Source: an uncultured Pelagibacteraceae bacterium (GTDB lineage: Bacteria > Pseudomonadota > Alphaproteobacteria > Pelagibacterales > Pelagibacteraceae). Taken from it: 64,000 nucleotides of DNA. Below are positions 47,694 to 56,248 of the stretch, piece after piece (position 1 is the stretch's first letter; each line of letters opens with the position of its first letter). The notes beneath the pieces were generated by a model that worked only from the letters and a program-made list of their open reading frames with translations, was not told the DNA's origin and made no database searches. The position numbers and the translations under genes are program-made. Location of the stretch: positions 23,749-87,748 of the forward strand of contig CACKCM010000005.1 in assembly GCA_902598735.1 (NCBI GenBank), given 5' to 3'.

Positions 47694-48388
47694 AGACTAA
47701 ATTTTGATTTTTTACTATCACTTAAAAAACTTTTAACCGTATCAATAGTCATCGATTTAAAGCTTTTTCCGAAATTATCAATTTGATTTATTACTTTAGG
47801 TGGCATTGTAATAATATCGCAATTTAATTGTTTGGCTTGAGTATAATTATAAGCCTCCCTTGTACTAGCCCAAAGAATTTCTATATTTTTGTTTTTTTTT
47901 GTCAAATAAATACTTTTTTTGAATATTGGAATAGGATCTTTACCTTTATCTCCCATTCTTCCTGCAAAGATTGAAATAATAGATTTTGTTTTTTTGTTTA
48001 AATTTTTGTAAATTTTTTTTGTTTGATCAAAGGTATAAACTGCAGTTATATTTAGTTTAATTCCTTTGTTGCTTAACTCTTTAATTACCTTACCAGTAAA
48101 AATTCCTTTTGAATTTACAACAGGGATTTTGACGTAAACATTTTTGCCCCAAGAGTTTATCTCGTAAGCTTGATCAAGCATATCATTAAAATTATCAGCA
48201 AATACTTCAAATGAAATTGGCTTTTTTTTACAGATCTTAAGAATTTTTAGTGAGTAATCTTTATAATTTTTAGCTCCGGCTAACCTCATTAAACTTGGGT
48301 TTGTTGTAAACCCATCAACTAAAGACTTGTTATTATAAAATTTTATAGTTTTGAAATCAGCTATATCACAGAATATTTTTATCTTCAT
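47690..48388 (-). CDS. Transaldolase-family protein (TalC/FSA-like)
   Basis: Class I aldolase-fold enzyme. CDIADFKTIK, GFTTNPSLM, YVKIPV with the Schiff-base lysine Lys87, LNITAVYTFDQ and ISIFAGRMGDKGKDP match short-form transaldolases and fructose-6-phosphate aldolases. At 232 residues it belongs to the ~220-residue group, but AS..RE..N (WASTREAYNYTQA) and TMPP support this wider family without deciding substrate. It follows pntB directly (shared base) and converges on typA. Confidence 0.82.
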   Translation of the reverse strand: MKIKIFCDIADFKTIKFYNNKSLVDGFTTNPSLMRLAGAKNYKDYSLKILKICKKKPISFEVFADNFNDMLDQAYEINSWGKNVYVKIPVVNSKGIFTGKVIKELSNKGIKLNITAVYTFDQTKKIYKNLNKKTKSIISIFAGRMGDKGKDPIPIFKKSIYLTKKNKNIEILWASTREAYNYTQAKQLNCDIITMPPKVINQIDNFGKSFKSMTIDTVKSFLSDSKKSKFSL

Positions 48389-49791
48389 TAATCTAAATTT
48401 TTAACAATGTCCTCTGTCATCTTTTTTGCATCAGCAAACAACATTAATGTATTATCTTTGTAAAATAGTTCATTGTCTATTCCAGCATATCCAGGTGATA
48501 AACTTCTCTTTACAAACAACACAGACTTACATTTCTCTACATCTAGTACTGGCATACCGAATATAGGACTTTTAGGATCTGTTTTGGCAACTGGATTGGT
48601 TACATCGTTTGCACCAATTACAAATGCTACATCGGAATTGGCGAAGTCATTATTTATATCTTCTAATTCAAAAACTTCATCGTAAGGAACATTTGCTTCT
48701 GCAAGTAAAACATTCATATGTCCTGGCATTCTACCAGCGACTGGATGTATAGCGTATGTTACTTTGATATCATTCTTTTTTAATTTATCTACCATCTCTC
48801 TTAAAGCGTGCTGAGCTTGTGCTACGGCCATACCATAGCCTGGGACTATTATTACTGATGATGCATTTTTCATTAGGAAGGCTGCATCTTCTGCATTGCC
48901 ACTTTTGACAGGTTTTTGGTCTTTCTTCTCTTTTGTATCTTCTGATGAATTATCTGCGCCAAAGCCTCCGAGTATCACACTTGCGAATGATCTATTCATA
49001 GCTTTACACATTATATATGAAAGGATCGCTCCAGAAGATCCTACAAGTGCACCAGTTATAATTAAAGCAGTATTTTCTAATGTAAAACCAATACCGGCTG
49101 CTGCCCAACCTGAATAAGAATTTAACATTGATATCACAACAGGCATATCTGCCCCACCGATTGGTATAATTAACAAAACACCCACCAAAAAAGAAATTAT
49201 AATGACTGTCCAAAAAATATTAGCTGACTGAGATTTGCATAGAAAAAAAATTAAAACAAAAATAGCTATTCCTAGAAATAAGTTTAAAAAATGTTGACCG
49301 CCAAATGTAATTGGAGAACCAGACATTATTCCTCTTAACTTCAAAAATGCAATTATTGACCCAGAAAAAGTGATTGCACCCACAGCAGCACCTATAGACA
49401 TTTCTATAAGACTTGCTAGTTTAATATCACCAGTAGCTCCTAAATTAAAAGCTTCTGGGTTTAAAAAAGCTGCTATTGCTACAAATACTGCAGCTAAACC
49501 AACTAAACTATGAAAACCCGCCACCAGTTCTGGCATTGCTGTCATTGGAATTTTGAAAGCAATAAAAGCTCCAATTGTACCACCAATAATAAGAAAAATT
49601 ATTACATAGATTAATGTCGTAGAAAAATTTCCAATCGATAAAAAAGTTACAACTATAGCAATTATCATTCCTGCAATACCAAAATAGTTTCCTTGTCTTG
49701 ATGTATCTGGAGATGAAAGGCCTCTAAGTGCAAGAATGAATAATATACCTGAAACTAAATAAAAAACGGCTGACAAATTTGCAGAAATCAT
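48388..49791 (-). CDS. pntB: NAD(P) transhydrogenase subunit beta
   Basis: Proton-translocating transhydrogenase, beta subunit: the NADPH-binding domain III plus membrane helices. Around eight hydrophobic segments fill residues 1-270 (for example GIGFTLENTALIITGALVGSSGAI), then the soluble domain with VIIVPGYGMAVAQAQHALREM, HPVAGRMPGHMNVLLAEANVPYD and GANDVTNP. 467 residues. Four-base overlap with the alpha2 gene. Confidence 0.96.
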   Translation of the reverse strand: MISANLSAVFYLVSGILFILALRGLSSPDTSRQGNYFGIAGMIIAIVVTFLSIGNFSTTLIYVIIFLIIGGTIGAFIAFKIPMTAMPELVAGFHSLVGLAAVFVAIAAFLNPEAFNLGATGDIKLASLIEMSIGAAVGAITFSGSIIAFLKLRGIMSGSPITFGGQHFLNLFLGIAIFVLIFFLCKSQSANIFWTVIIISFLVGVLLIIPIGGADMPVVISMLNSYSGWAAAGIGFTLENTALIITGALVGSSGAILSYIMCKAMNRSFASVILGGFGADNSSEDTKEKKDQKPVKSGNAEDAAFLMKNASSVIIVPGYGMAVAQAQHALREMVDKLKKNDIKVTYAIHPVAGRMPGHMNVLLAEANVPYDEVFELEDINNDFANSDVAFVIGANDVTNPVAKTDPKSPIFGMPVLDVEKCKSVLFVKRSLSPGYAGIDNELFYKDNTLMLFADAKKMTEDIVKNLD

Positions 49792-50105
49792 TTCTTTTTA
49801 TCTTTCTTCTTTTTATACATCTGAAGCATTCTTTGAGTAACTAAAAATCCACCAAAAATATTTATTGCTGCAAGAACGATAGCTATAAACCCAAAAATAC
49901 TTGATGTCTCAAAAACATTTTCTGCTGAACCAGCAAGAGCAGCAACTATAGCACCTACAATGATAACTGATGAGATGGCATTGGTAACAGACATAAGTGG
50001 CGTGTGGAGAGACGGAGTAACACTCCATACAACATAGTAGCCAATAAAAATTGACAAAATGAATATGCTGAATCTAAATATAAAAGGATCAATTTCCATA
50101 ATCAC
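49788..50105 (-). CDS. pntAB: NAD(P) transhydrogenase subunit alpha part 2
   Basis: Small membrane part of the split alpha subunit (domain II). Three hydrophobic segments: PFIFRFSIFILSIFIGYYVVW, LMSVTNAISSVIIVGAIVAAL and FGFIAIVLAAINIFGGFLVT. The sequence SVTNAISS is conserved in this subunit. 105 residues. Overlaps both neighbours by four bases. The three-gene form (alpha1, alpha2, beta) is that of Rhodospirillum. Confidence 0.94.
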   Translation of the reverse strand: MIMEIDPFIFRFSIFILSIFIGYYVVWSVTPSLHTPLMSVTNAISSVIIVGAIVAALAGSAENVFETSSIFGFIAIVLAAINIFGGFLVTQRMLQMYKKKKDKKK

Positions 50106-51196
50106 ATTTTTTTTATTAATGATTTATTAATAATCTCATCTTCCATATTAATATTAAAATCTTTTTTTTCTTTACTATACAAGTTTCTTATAAAACTAAA
50201 TAAATTCTTTGCATATAAACTAGAAGCAGTAAGTGGTAAACTATTCATTAAACTTTTTACACCAATAATTTTGACTCCATCAACAGTATTAATTTTTCCA
50301 GCTTCTGAAAATGCTGAATTGCCTCCTTGTTCTGCAGCTAGGTCGTAAATGATAGAGCCAGGTTTCATTAATTTTACTAAGTTTTCTGTTAAAATTCTTG
50401 GGGCAGGTTTACCTGGTATTAATGCGGTACAGATGACTATATCATTTTTTTTTAGAGCTTCTTCCATCATGTCTGCTTGTTTTTTTTTATAGTTCTCAGA
50501 CACTTCTTTTGCGTAACCACCAGCCGTTTCTAAATCTTCATCTTGCTCTACTGATAAAAATTTGCCTCCTAAGCTTTCAACTTGTTCTTTCGATGCAGCT
50601 CTCACATCAGTTGCAGAAACTATTGCTCCTAATCTTTTTGCAGTTGCGATTGCTTGCAATCCTGCTACACCTGCGCCGATTACAAGAACTTTAGCGGCTG
50701 GTACAGTCCCTGCTGCAGTCATCATCATTGGTATTGCTTTTTCGAATTCAGCAACACAGTCAACAACTGCTCTATACCCAGCCAAGTTTGATTGAGAAGA
50801 TAGCACATCCATTGATTGAGCTCTTGTTATACGAGGCAATAATTCAAGAGAGAAAATTTTAATATTTTTTTCAATTATCTTGTTAATTTGGTTTTTATTT
50901 TTTGAAGGATTCAACATTCCTATCAGAATAGTGTCATCTTTTAAAATATTAATCTCACTCTCAGATGGACAATTAACCTTGATAATTAAATTACTAGAAT
51001 TAAAAACTTCCTTGGAGGATTCTTTTATCTCAACTCCATTTTTTTTAAACTCGTTATCACTTATGCCTAAATGAGTCGCATAATTTTTCTCCACACATAC
51101 TTTTAATCCAAGACTTATTATATTTTTTGAGGTTTCTGGAGTAAGAGAGACCCTTTTTTCTTTTCCTAAATCCTCTTTAATTGAACCAACTATCAT
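50102..51196 (-). CDS. pntAA: NAD(P) transhydrogenase subunit alpha part 1
   Basis: NADH-binding domain I of transhydrogenase, alanine dehydrogenase-like. The N-terminal KEDLGKEKRVSLTPET and the Rossmann motif VLVIGAGVAGLQAIATAKRLGA, then ICTALIPGKPAPRI and GSIIYDLAAEQGGN, are diagnostic. 364 residues. It lies 17 bases after the small oxidase-subunit-like gene and overlaps alpha2 by four bases. Confidence 0.95.
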   Translation of the reverse strand: MIVGSIKEDLGKEKRVSLTPETSKNIISLGLKVCVEKNYATHLGISDNEFKKNGVEIKESSKEVFNSSNLIIKVNCPSESEINILKDDTILIGMLNPSKNKNQINKIIEKNIKIFSLELLPRITRAQSMDVLSSQSNLAGYRAVVDCVAEFEKAIPMMMTAAGTVPAAKVLVIGAGVAGLQAIATAKRLGAIVSATDVRAASKEQVESLGGKFLSVEQDEDLETAGGYAKEVSENYKKKQADMMEEALKKNDIVICTALIPGKPAPRILTENLVKLMKPGSIIYDLAAEQGGNSAFSEAGKINTVDGVKIIGVKSLMNSLPLTASSLYAKNLFSFIRNLYSKEKKDFNINMEDEIINKSLIKKM

Positions 51197-51213
51197 TTAT
51201 CTAATATAAGATT

Positions 51214-51324
51214 TTAAAGTAATGTAATTGCAAGAATTACTAGTATCGCAATTACCACAACAGTTCCCCATAAAACAAACTTAGTAAAACCGTTATATGT
51301 ATTTTTAAAATCGTTTTCACTCAT
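51214..51324 (-). CDS. Small aa3-type cytochrome c oxidase subunit IV-like peptide
   Basis: 36 residues from ATG to TAA: MSENDFKNTYNGFTKFVLW then a hydrophobic helix (GTVVVIAILVILAITLL). The pattern T-x-x-G-F-x-K-x-x-x-W followed by one transmembrane helix is that of the bacterial aa3-type oxidase subunit IV family (short peptides of 40-60 residues in alphaproteobacteria), which I recall also sitting near pntA. It was too short for standard ORF calling. Two bases from the rpmJ stop and 17 from pntAA. The other oxidase subunits are not in this window. Confidence 0.75.
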   Translation of the reverse strand: MSENDFKNTYNGFTKFVLWGTVVVIAILVILAITLL

Positions 51325-51326
51325 TC

Positions 51327-51452
51327 TCAACCTTGACGAGCTTTAAATTTTGGGTTTTTTTTATTTATTACGTAAAGCTTTCCTCTACGTTTGACTAACT
51401 TAGAGTTAAGGTCTCTTTTCTTAAGTGATTTTAATGAGCTAGCTATTTTCAT
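51327..51452 (-). CDS. rpmJ: 50S ribosomal protein L36
   Basis: 41 residues: [20 protein letters not shown] then [21 protein letters not shown], matching the alphaproteobacterial L36 family ([23 protein letters not shown]). No zinc cysteines, as in the Cys-free L36 form. The ATG lies about ten bases downstream of the 5S rRNA 3' end on the same strand with no terminator between, so it may be carried on the 5S transcript. Confidence 0.94.
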   Translation of the reverse strand: MKIASSLKSLKKRDLNSKLVKRRGKLYVINKKNPKFKARQG

Positions 51453-51461
51453 AATTTAAAA

Positions 51462-51579
51462 GCCTGGCAACGTCCTACTCTCCCACATCTTAAGATAAAG
51501 TACCATCGGCGCTGAAGGACTTAACTTCCGAGTTCGGAATGGAATCGGGTGTTGCCCCTTCGCAATAATTACCAGGCAA
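51462..51579 (-). rRNA. rrf: 5S ribosomal RNA
   Basis: Read on the minus strand from TTGCCTGGTAATTATTGCG to the terminal GGACGTTGCCAGGC. The ends pair (TGCCTGG with CCAGGC), and the conserved GGGGCAACACCCGATTCC and CCGAACTCGGAAGTTAAG loops are present. The exact ends may be off by one or two bases. No 16S or 23S gene lies within the remaining 12 kb on this side. Confidence 0.92.
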
Positions 51580-51582
51580 AGC

Positions 51583-51611
51583 TTTATATTATTTCTAAAA
51601 AGCAAAGTAAA
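51583..51611 (-). promoter_or_regulatory. Possible promoter of 5S rRNA
   Basis: On the minus strand TTTACT (four of six -35 matches), 17 bases, TATAAA (five of six -10 matches), ending four bases before the inferred 5S 5' end. The short distance to the 5S start is a little less than the usual 6-7, so the true start or box may shift. In such an AT-rich region boxes arise by chance. Confidence 0.3.
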
Positions 51612-51723
51612 TAGATATTTGTCTTAAAATATAAGCAATTACTTACTTTTTAACATGGTAAATAAAAGAGATCATGAGGCGTGACAGTTTATACAATGAT
51701 CAAAAGTATCCAAAAAAACCCGT

Positions 51724-53574
51724 TTAAATATTTTTTTGATTTTTTAAAATTTTATGTTTCCAGGCTAAATAACATAAACATTGAAATAAATAGAAAGAAT
51801 TTTCAACCTCTTTTCTTTTAAAGAAACTGTTAAATTTGGAAGAAAGAATTTTGTGGTCAACAATACTATCATTTTTAGTTGAATTCGAATTTAAAATATC
51901 AAAAGTGTAATCTCTAAAATGGGATCTCATCCAATCTGTTTGAGGATCTGCTAATGATTTTTTATTTTTGTATCTAAATTTAGTCCCTAAAGTTTTACGA
52001 ATGTATCTATTATGAATAAATCGTTGAATACCATTTATCAATTTATATTTTGTAGGAATTGAAATCATTGCCTCCACTAATTCATGATCTAAAAAAGGAA
52101 CTCTTGCTTCAACGCTATGTCGCATAGAAGCTCTATCTATGTATTTAAGGGACCTAGGAAGTTTTCTATACATTAAATCTTGGTACTGAGTATTTCTTAA
52201 AATACTTCTAAAAGGTTTGTTTAATTTTACAAAATTTTCTTTTGTATAATTTAAATTTAGAAAATTAAATTTTTCGAAAAACTTCCCATCCTCATGAATA
52301 TTAGCCGCAGGAGTATTGATTTTTTTTGAATATCTTAAAATCACATCATCGTTAAGGTAATTTTTTTTTCTTTTCATCTTTTCAACAACATTTTCTTGAC
52401 CATCGTTTATCATATCCATGACCCAAGCTAATTTTTGATATGTATATCCTCCTCCAATTTCATCTCCACCGCTTCCATCTAAAATTACCTTACACGAGTC
52501 TTTGAATTTTTCGTAAAGATGATTGTGATTTAAAAGTCTAAGTGAGGTAAAGGGCTCATAATGCATATTTAGGTTTTTTTCAAATTCATTTATAATATTG
52601 TTTGTATTAATTATAGTAAAAGTATGTTTGAAATTCAAAGCGTCTGAAATCTGTTTTGCACCTGGAATTTCATTGAATTCACTTTCTTCAAAGCCAAATG
52701 TGTAACACTCTGTTTCTAAACTTGCTACTTTTGCACCGCAAGCTAAGAGGCCAGAATCTAATCCGCTTGAAATATGTAACCCAAGTTTGAAATCTCCAAT
52801 AGAATGCTCTCTAAAGCTTTTGTTTATAATTTGAAAAATTTTATCTTCTAGGTCAAAATAATTTATCTTTTGAAAATCTGTCGACTCATCAATGTTATCT
52901 TCGAGATTGTAATATTTTTCTACTTTGAGTTCAGTTTTTGAAAATTTTAGATATTCTCCAGGACATATTTGTAAAATATTTTTGAACCAAGTCTCGTTTG
53001 TACTATGAAGTAAGCTATAGTCAAAAAACCTAATTGTTTCTTTATGGTTCTCTATTTTATCAATTTTGTTCAAAAAAATAGGATGAATTTCTGAACAGAA
53101 TATAAGAGATCTTTTTTTTGGGTTAAAGTAATAATAGAGGGGTTTTATTCCGAATCTATCTCGAATTAAATAAATTTCGCTTTTGGATTTATCAATAATG
53201 CATATTGAAAACATTCCTTTAATTTTCTCGATAAATCCTATTCCAAATTTCTGGTAGAGAAGTGGTAAAACTTCCCCATCACACTTGCTAGAAAAAGAAT
53301 GACCTGAAAGATAAGTTCTTCTTAAATCTTGATGATTATAAATCTCACCATTATAAATTACAATTATATTACCATTATCAGAAACAAATGGTTGATTTGC
53401 ACTCTTGCTCTTCAAGTCGACAATTGATAACCGGACCGCACCGATATCAAAGAATGTCCCAGGACAAATTGATTTTGAGTTTGGACCTCTGAAATTTATG
53501 CTTTGAAGCATATTTTCTACATCTTTAATATTATCTTTAATATTAAAATCAATTATCCCTGCAATTCCGCACAT
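51724..53574 (-). CDS. asnB: Glutamine-hydrolysing asparagine synthase-like protein
   Basis: N-terminal class II glutamine amidotransferase with nucleophile Cys2 (MCGIAGIIDF), NGEIYNH, and a C-terminal synthetase domain with HISSGLDSGLLA (SGLDS pyrophosphatase motif), GGDEIGGGY, YIDRASMRHSVEARVPFLDHE. 616 residues. AsnB-like enzymes in polysaccharide clusters often amidate uronic acids rather than make asparagine; the position at the end of the surface gene block makes this possible but unproven. It lies between tRNA-Val and 5S. Confidence 0.9.
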   Translation of the reverse strand: MCGIAGIIDFNIKDNIKDVENMLQSINFRGPNSKSICPGTFFDIGAVRLSIVDLKSKSANQPFVSDNGNIIVIYNGEIYNHQDLRRTYLSGHSFSSKCDGEVLPLLYQKFGIGFIEKIKGMFSICIIDKSKSEIYLIRDRFGIKPLYYYFNPKKRSLIFCSEIHPIFLNKIDKIENHKETIRFFDYSLLHSTNETWFKNILQICPGEYLKFSKTELKVEKYYNLEDNIDESTDFQKINYFDLEDKIFQIINKSFREHSIGDFKLGLHISSGLDSGLLACGAKVASLETECYTFGFEESEFNEIPGAKQISDALNFKHTFTIINTNNIINEFEKNLNMHYEPFTSLRLLNHNHLYEKFKDSCKVILDGSGGDEIGGGYTYQKLAWVMDMINDGQENVVEKMKRKKNYLNDDVILRYSKKINTPAANIHEDGKFFEKFNFLNLNYTKENFVKLNKPFRSILRNTQYQDLMYRKLPRSLKYIDRASMRHSVEARVPFLDHELVEAMISIPTKYKLINGIQRFIHNRYIRKTLGTKFRYKNKKSLADPQTDWMRSHFRDYTFDILNSNSTKNDSIVDHKILSSKFNSFFKRKEVENSFYLFQCLCYLAWKHKILKNQKNI

Positions 53575-53587
53575 ATTTATTTTTAGC

Positions 53588-53662
53588 TGGTGGGTGTGAT
53601 AAGAATTGAACTTATGACCTCTACGATGTCAACGTAGCGTTCTACCACTGAACTACACACCC
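53588..53662 (-). tRNA. tRNA-Val (anticodon GAC)
   Basis: On the minus strand GGGTGTG pairs with CACACCC, then A and encoded CCA. The anticodon arm CTACG-TTGACAT-CGTAG gives GAC, reading GUC and GUU. Length 75. It is placed inside the polysaccharide block between a GT2 gene and asnB. Confidence 0.95.
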
Positions 53663-53676
53663 TTTGTTTCCTATAC

Positions 53677-54471
53677 TTAATGATTATATTTGAGAAATTT
53701 TTTTATTTTTAACTTAAATAGGTAAAATTTTAAATTAAATAAATTTGAAAAAATTCTCAAATTAACTTCATTATCTTTTATCCAAGAGCTTACTTCTTTG
53801 ATGTATAAATCTATTTTTTTTTTTGAAGTATTATCTTTATGGTCACGATAAATTGCCAGCGGTTCTTGAATAGATCCTATCTTTTTTTTTTTACTTAATG
53901 AGATTACAAAATCGAAATCGCCAATTATTTCATAATTTTTATTAAAATTGAGAAATTTAAATACTTCTCTTTTAATAAGTATTGTTAATATTCCAACTTT
54001 ATAATCTTTCAATAAATTTGTTGTTATACTTCCCTCTGGAAGTTTTTCTTTAAATTTAATTTTTAATTTTTGCGAATTATTTTGTTTAATAAAATAGTTT
54101 GAGTAAATTAAATCAAAAATTTTATTTTCATTTATATATTTAATTTGTTTTTCAATTTTATCTTTAATCCATATATCATCAGTGTCTAAGAAGCATATAA
54201 ATTTACCGCTTGATAAATTTACAGCTTGATTTCTTGCATCATATAACTTCAAATGTGATTTTGATTTGAAGTATTTAATTCTTTTGTCTTTTGTGTACTC
54301 GTCTATAATTTTTTTACTACCATCATCTGAGAAATTATCGAAAATAATTAATTCCCAGTTTTGGTAAGTTTGTTTCATAACACTATTAATACTCTCTTTA
54401 ATATACCTTTCGCCATTAAAGCAATTCATTACAACACTAACAAGTGGAATATTTTCTTTTATTTTTAACAC
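53677..54471 (-). CDS. Glycosyltransferase family 2
   Basis: GT-A fold transferase. PLVSVVMNCFNGERYIKESI at residues 9-28, NWELIIFDNFSDDGS, FICFLDTDDIW (the D-x-D motif) and the acceptor-side region before IYRDHKDN. 264 residues without membrane spans. It follows rfbG by two bases, so it may use a CDP-linked or other nucleotide sugar from this cluster. Donor and acceptor unknown. Ends 14 bases before tRNA-Val. Confidence 0.9.
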   Translation of the reverse strand: MLKIKENIPLVSVVMNCFNGERYIKESINSVMKQTYQNWELIIFDNFSDDGSKKIIDEYTKDKRIKYFKSKSHLKLYDARNQAVNLSSGKFICFLDTDDIWIKDKIEKQIKYINENKIFDLIYSNYFIKQNNSQKLKIKFKEKLPEGSITTNLLKDYKVGILTILIKREVFKFLNFNKNYEIIGDFDFVISLSKKKKIGSIQEPLAIYRDHKDNTSKKKIDLYIKEVSSWIKDNEVNLRIFSNLFNLKFYLFKLKIKKFLKYNH

Positions 54472-54473
54472 TA

Positions 54474-55526
54474 TTATTTAATTTTATTGAATTGTTTAAT
54501 TTGCCAAATTGAATAATTCAACATATTTTTCTTCTGCAAAAAATATTTTTCATACCAATTTGCAGTGAAACTTACAGCTTTGTTGAAATCAAGTTTACAT
54601 TGCCATTTTAGTTTTGATTTTGCTTTAATTGAATTAAGCTGTAATAACTTTGACTCTTTAATGGTATTATTTTTTTTAATAATCCATTTTCCTCTCTTCC
54701 AAGTTTTTTTCATCTGCTCCACTAACTTTAGCACATTCATATTGGATTTTACTTTGGGACCAAAATTAAAAGACTCACCATAAAGATTTTTTTTATATTT
54801 TAATTTTATGGCTAGAGTAATGTATCCGTTCAGAACATCTAAAACATGTTGCCAAGGCCTAGTAGATCGAGGATTTCTTAATTCAACTGTTCTGCCGACC
54901 GACCATTGCCTAATGCAGTCTGGAATTACTCTATTTTTAGCCCAGTCGCCTCCACCTATTACATTTCCCGCTCGAGCGATTCCTATTTTTATATTTCTTT
55001 TATTAAAAATTAAATTAGCATAACACTGAGTTGCTAAATCGGCAGACGATTTAGAGGCACTATAAGGATCTAATCCACCTAATTTATCAGTTTCATTATA
55101 CCCTCTTGATAATTCTAAATTCTTATAAACTTTATCACTTGTAATTATAACGACTACAATCTCTTTTTTTAGGCTTTTTATCGACTCTAAAATATTTACT
55201 GTGCCTAATGTATTACTTTCCCAAGTTGTCTTCGGGTCTTCAAAAGATTTTTTTACAATCGCTTGTGCGGCAAGATGAAAAATAAAATCAGGCTGGAATT
55301 TTTCAATTACTTTTTTAATTTTTTTAAAGTTTCTAATATCAGTTTTTTTATAACTGATTATATTGGACAATTGTAGATCAGAAAAATTTGACGGAGAGGT
55401 AGGTATTCCGTTAGAAACTCCTAATACCTTAGCTCCATAATGATGCATCCACATGGATAACCAGGACCCTTTAAAGCCAGTGTTTCCAGTTATAAGGACT
55501 TTTTTTTGATTAAAATATTTTTTCAA
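54474..55526 (-). CDS. rfbG: CDP-glucose 4,6-dehydratase
   Basis: Extended SDR enzyme forming CDP-4-keto-6-deoxyglucose. The nucleotide loop TGNTGFKGSWLSMW (from Thr13) is the family's GFKGSWL form; FHLAAQAIVKKSFEDP, TSDKVYKN and YSASKSSADL (Tyr/Lys) and ARAGNVIGGGDW follow. 350 residues. Four-base overlap with rfbF. The later enzymes of the dideoxysugar route (such as rfbH) are not in the window. Confidence 0.93.
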   Translation of the reverse strand: MKKYFNQKKVLITGNTGFKGSWLSMWMHHYGAKVLGVSNGIPTSPSNFSDLQLSNIISYKKTDIRNFKKIKKVIEKFQPDFIFHLAAQAIVKKSFEDPKTTWESNTLGTVNILESIKSLKKEIVVVIITSDKVYKNLELSRGYNETDKLGGLDPYSASKSSADLATQCYANLIFNKRNIKIGIARAGNVIGGGDWAKNRVIPDCIRQWSVGRTVELRNPRSTRPWQHVLDVLNGYITLAIKLKYKKNLYGESFNFGPKVKSNMNVLKLVEQMKKTWKRGKWIIKKNNTIKESKLLQLNSIKAKSKLKWQCKLDFNKAVSFTANWYEKYFLQKKNMLNYSIWQIKQFNKIK

Positions 55527-56248
55527 ATTAACTTATTTTTGTATATTTTTTCTAAAACATCCTTATCTCTTTTAGTATCCATGCATTTCCAGAAACCATA
55601 ATGTTTGTAAGCATACATTTGATTTCTTTTTGATGCGTGCTCTAGAGGTTCTTTTTCAAGAATTGTATTATTTCCCTTGATAATATTAAAAAACTCATAT
55701 TTAGCAATAAAAAATCCACCATTTATCCAACCGGAATTTACTTGGGGCTTTTCCTTAAAAGAAACAACTTTATCTTTTTTTAAAGACAACTCACCAAATC
55801 TTGCTGGAGGACGTACCGCAGTAACCGTAATGATTTTTTTATGCCTTTTATGGAATTTTTCCAATTTTCTCAAATTAACAGTCGAAAGACCATCTCCATA
55901 GGTAAACATAAAATTTTCATCTTCATTTATAAATTTTTTCATTTTTTTTAATCTTCCTCCGGTGAAAGTATTTTTTCCAGTGAAGGATAAGGTTACAAAA
56001 CAATTCTTATTTTTTAAGGAAAATTTAAATTTTTGGTCGTATTTTTTAAAATTTTTAAAATAATTCTTTACTATTTCACTTTTATACCCAAGAGCAATAT
56101 AAAAATCTTTATGACCATACTTTATATAAAAGTTTATAATATGTACTAGAATAGGTATATTGGCTATTCGAACCATCGGCTTTGGCATCACATGGGTGTA
56201 CTCAGGCAATCTAGTTCCTAGTCCTCCAGCTAAGATAATTACTTTCAT
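55523..56248 (-). CDS. rfbF: Glucose-1-phosphate cytidylyltransferase
   Basis: Makes CDP-glucose from CTP and glucose 1-phosphate, feeding rfbG. VIILAGGLGTRLPEYTHVMP at the N-terminus and PKPMVRIANIPIL, TYGDGLSTVNL, VTAVRPPARFGEL, FIAKYEFF and YGFWKCMDTKRD are the RfbF motifs. 241 residues, slightly shorter than the ~257 usual. Overlaps rfbG by four bases and the upstream gene by one. Confidence 0.94.
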   Translation of the reverse strand: MKVIILAGGLGTRLPEYTHVMPKPMVRIANIPILVHIINFYIKYGHKDFYIALGYKSEIVKNYFKNFKKYDQKFKFSLKNKNCFVTLSFTGKNTFTGGRLKKMKKFINEDENFMFTYGDGLSTVNLRKLEKFHKRHKKIITVTAVRPPARFGELSLKKDKVVSFKEKPQVNSGWINGGFFIAKYEFFNIIKGNNTILEKEPLEHASKRNQMYAYKHYGFWKCMDTKRDKDVLEKIYKNKLI

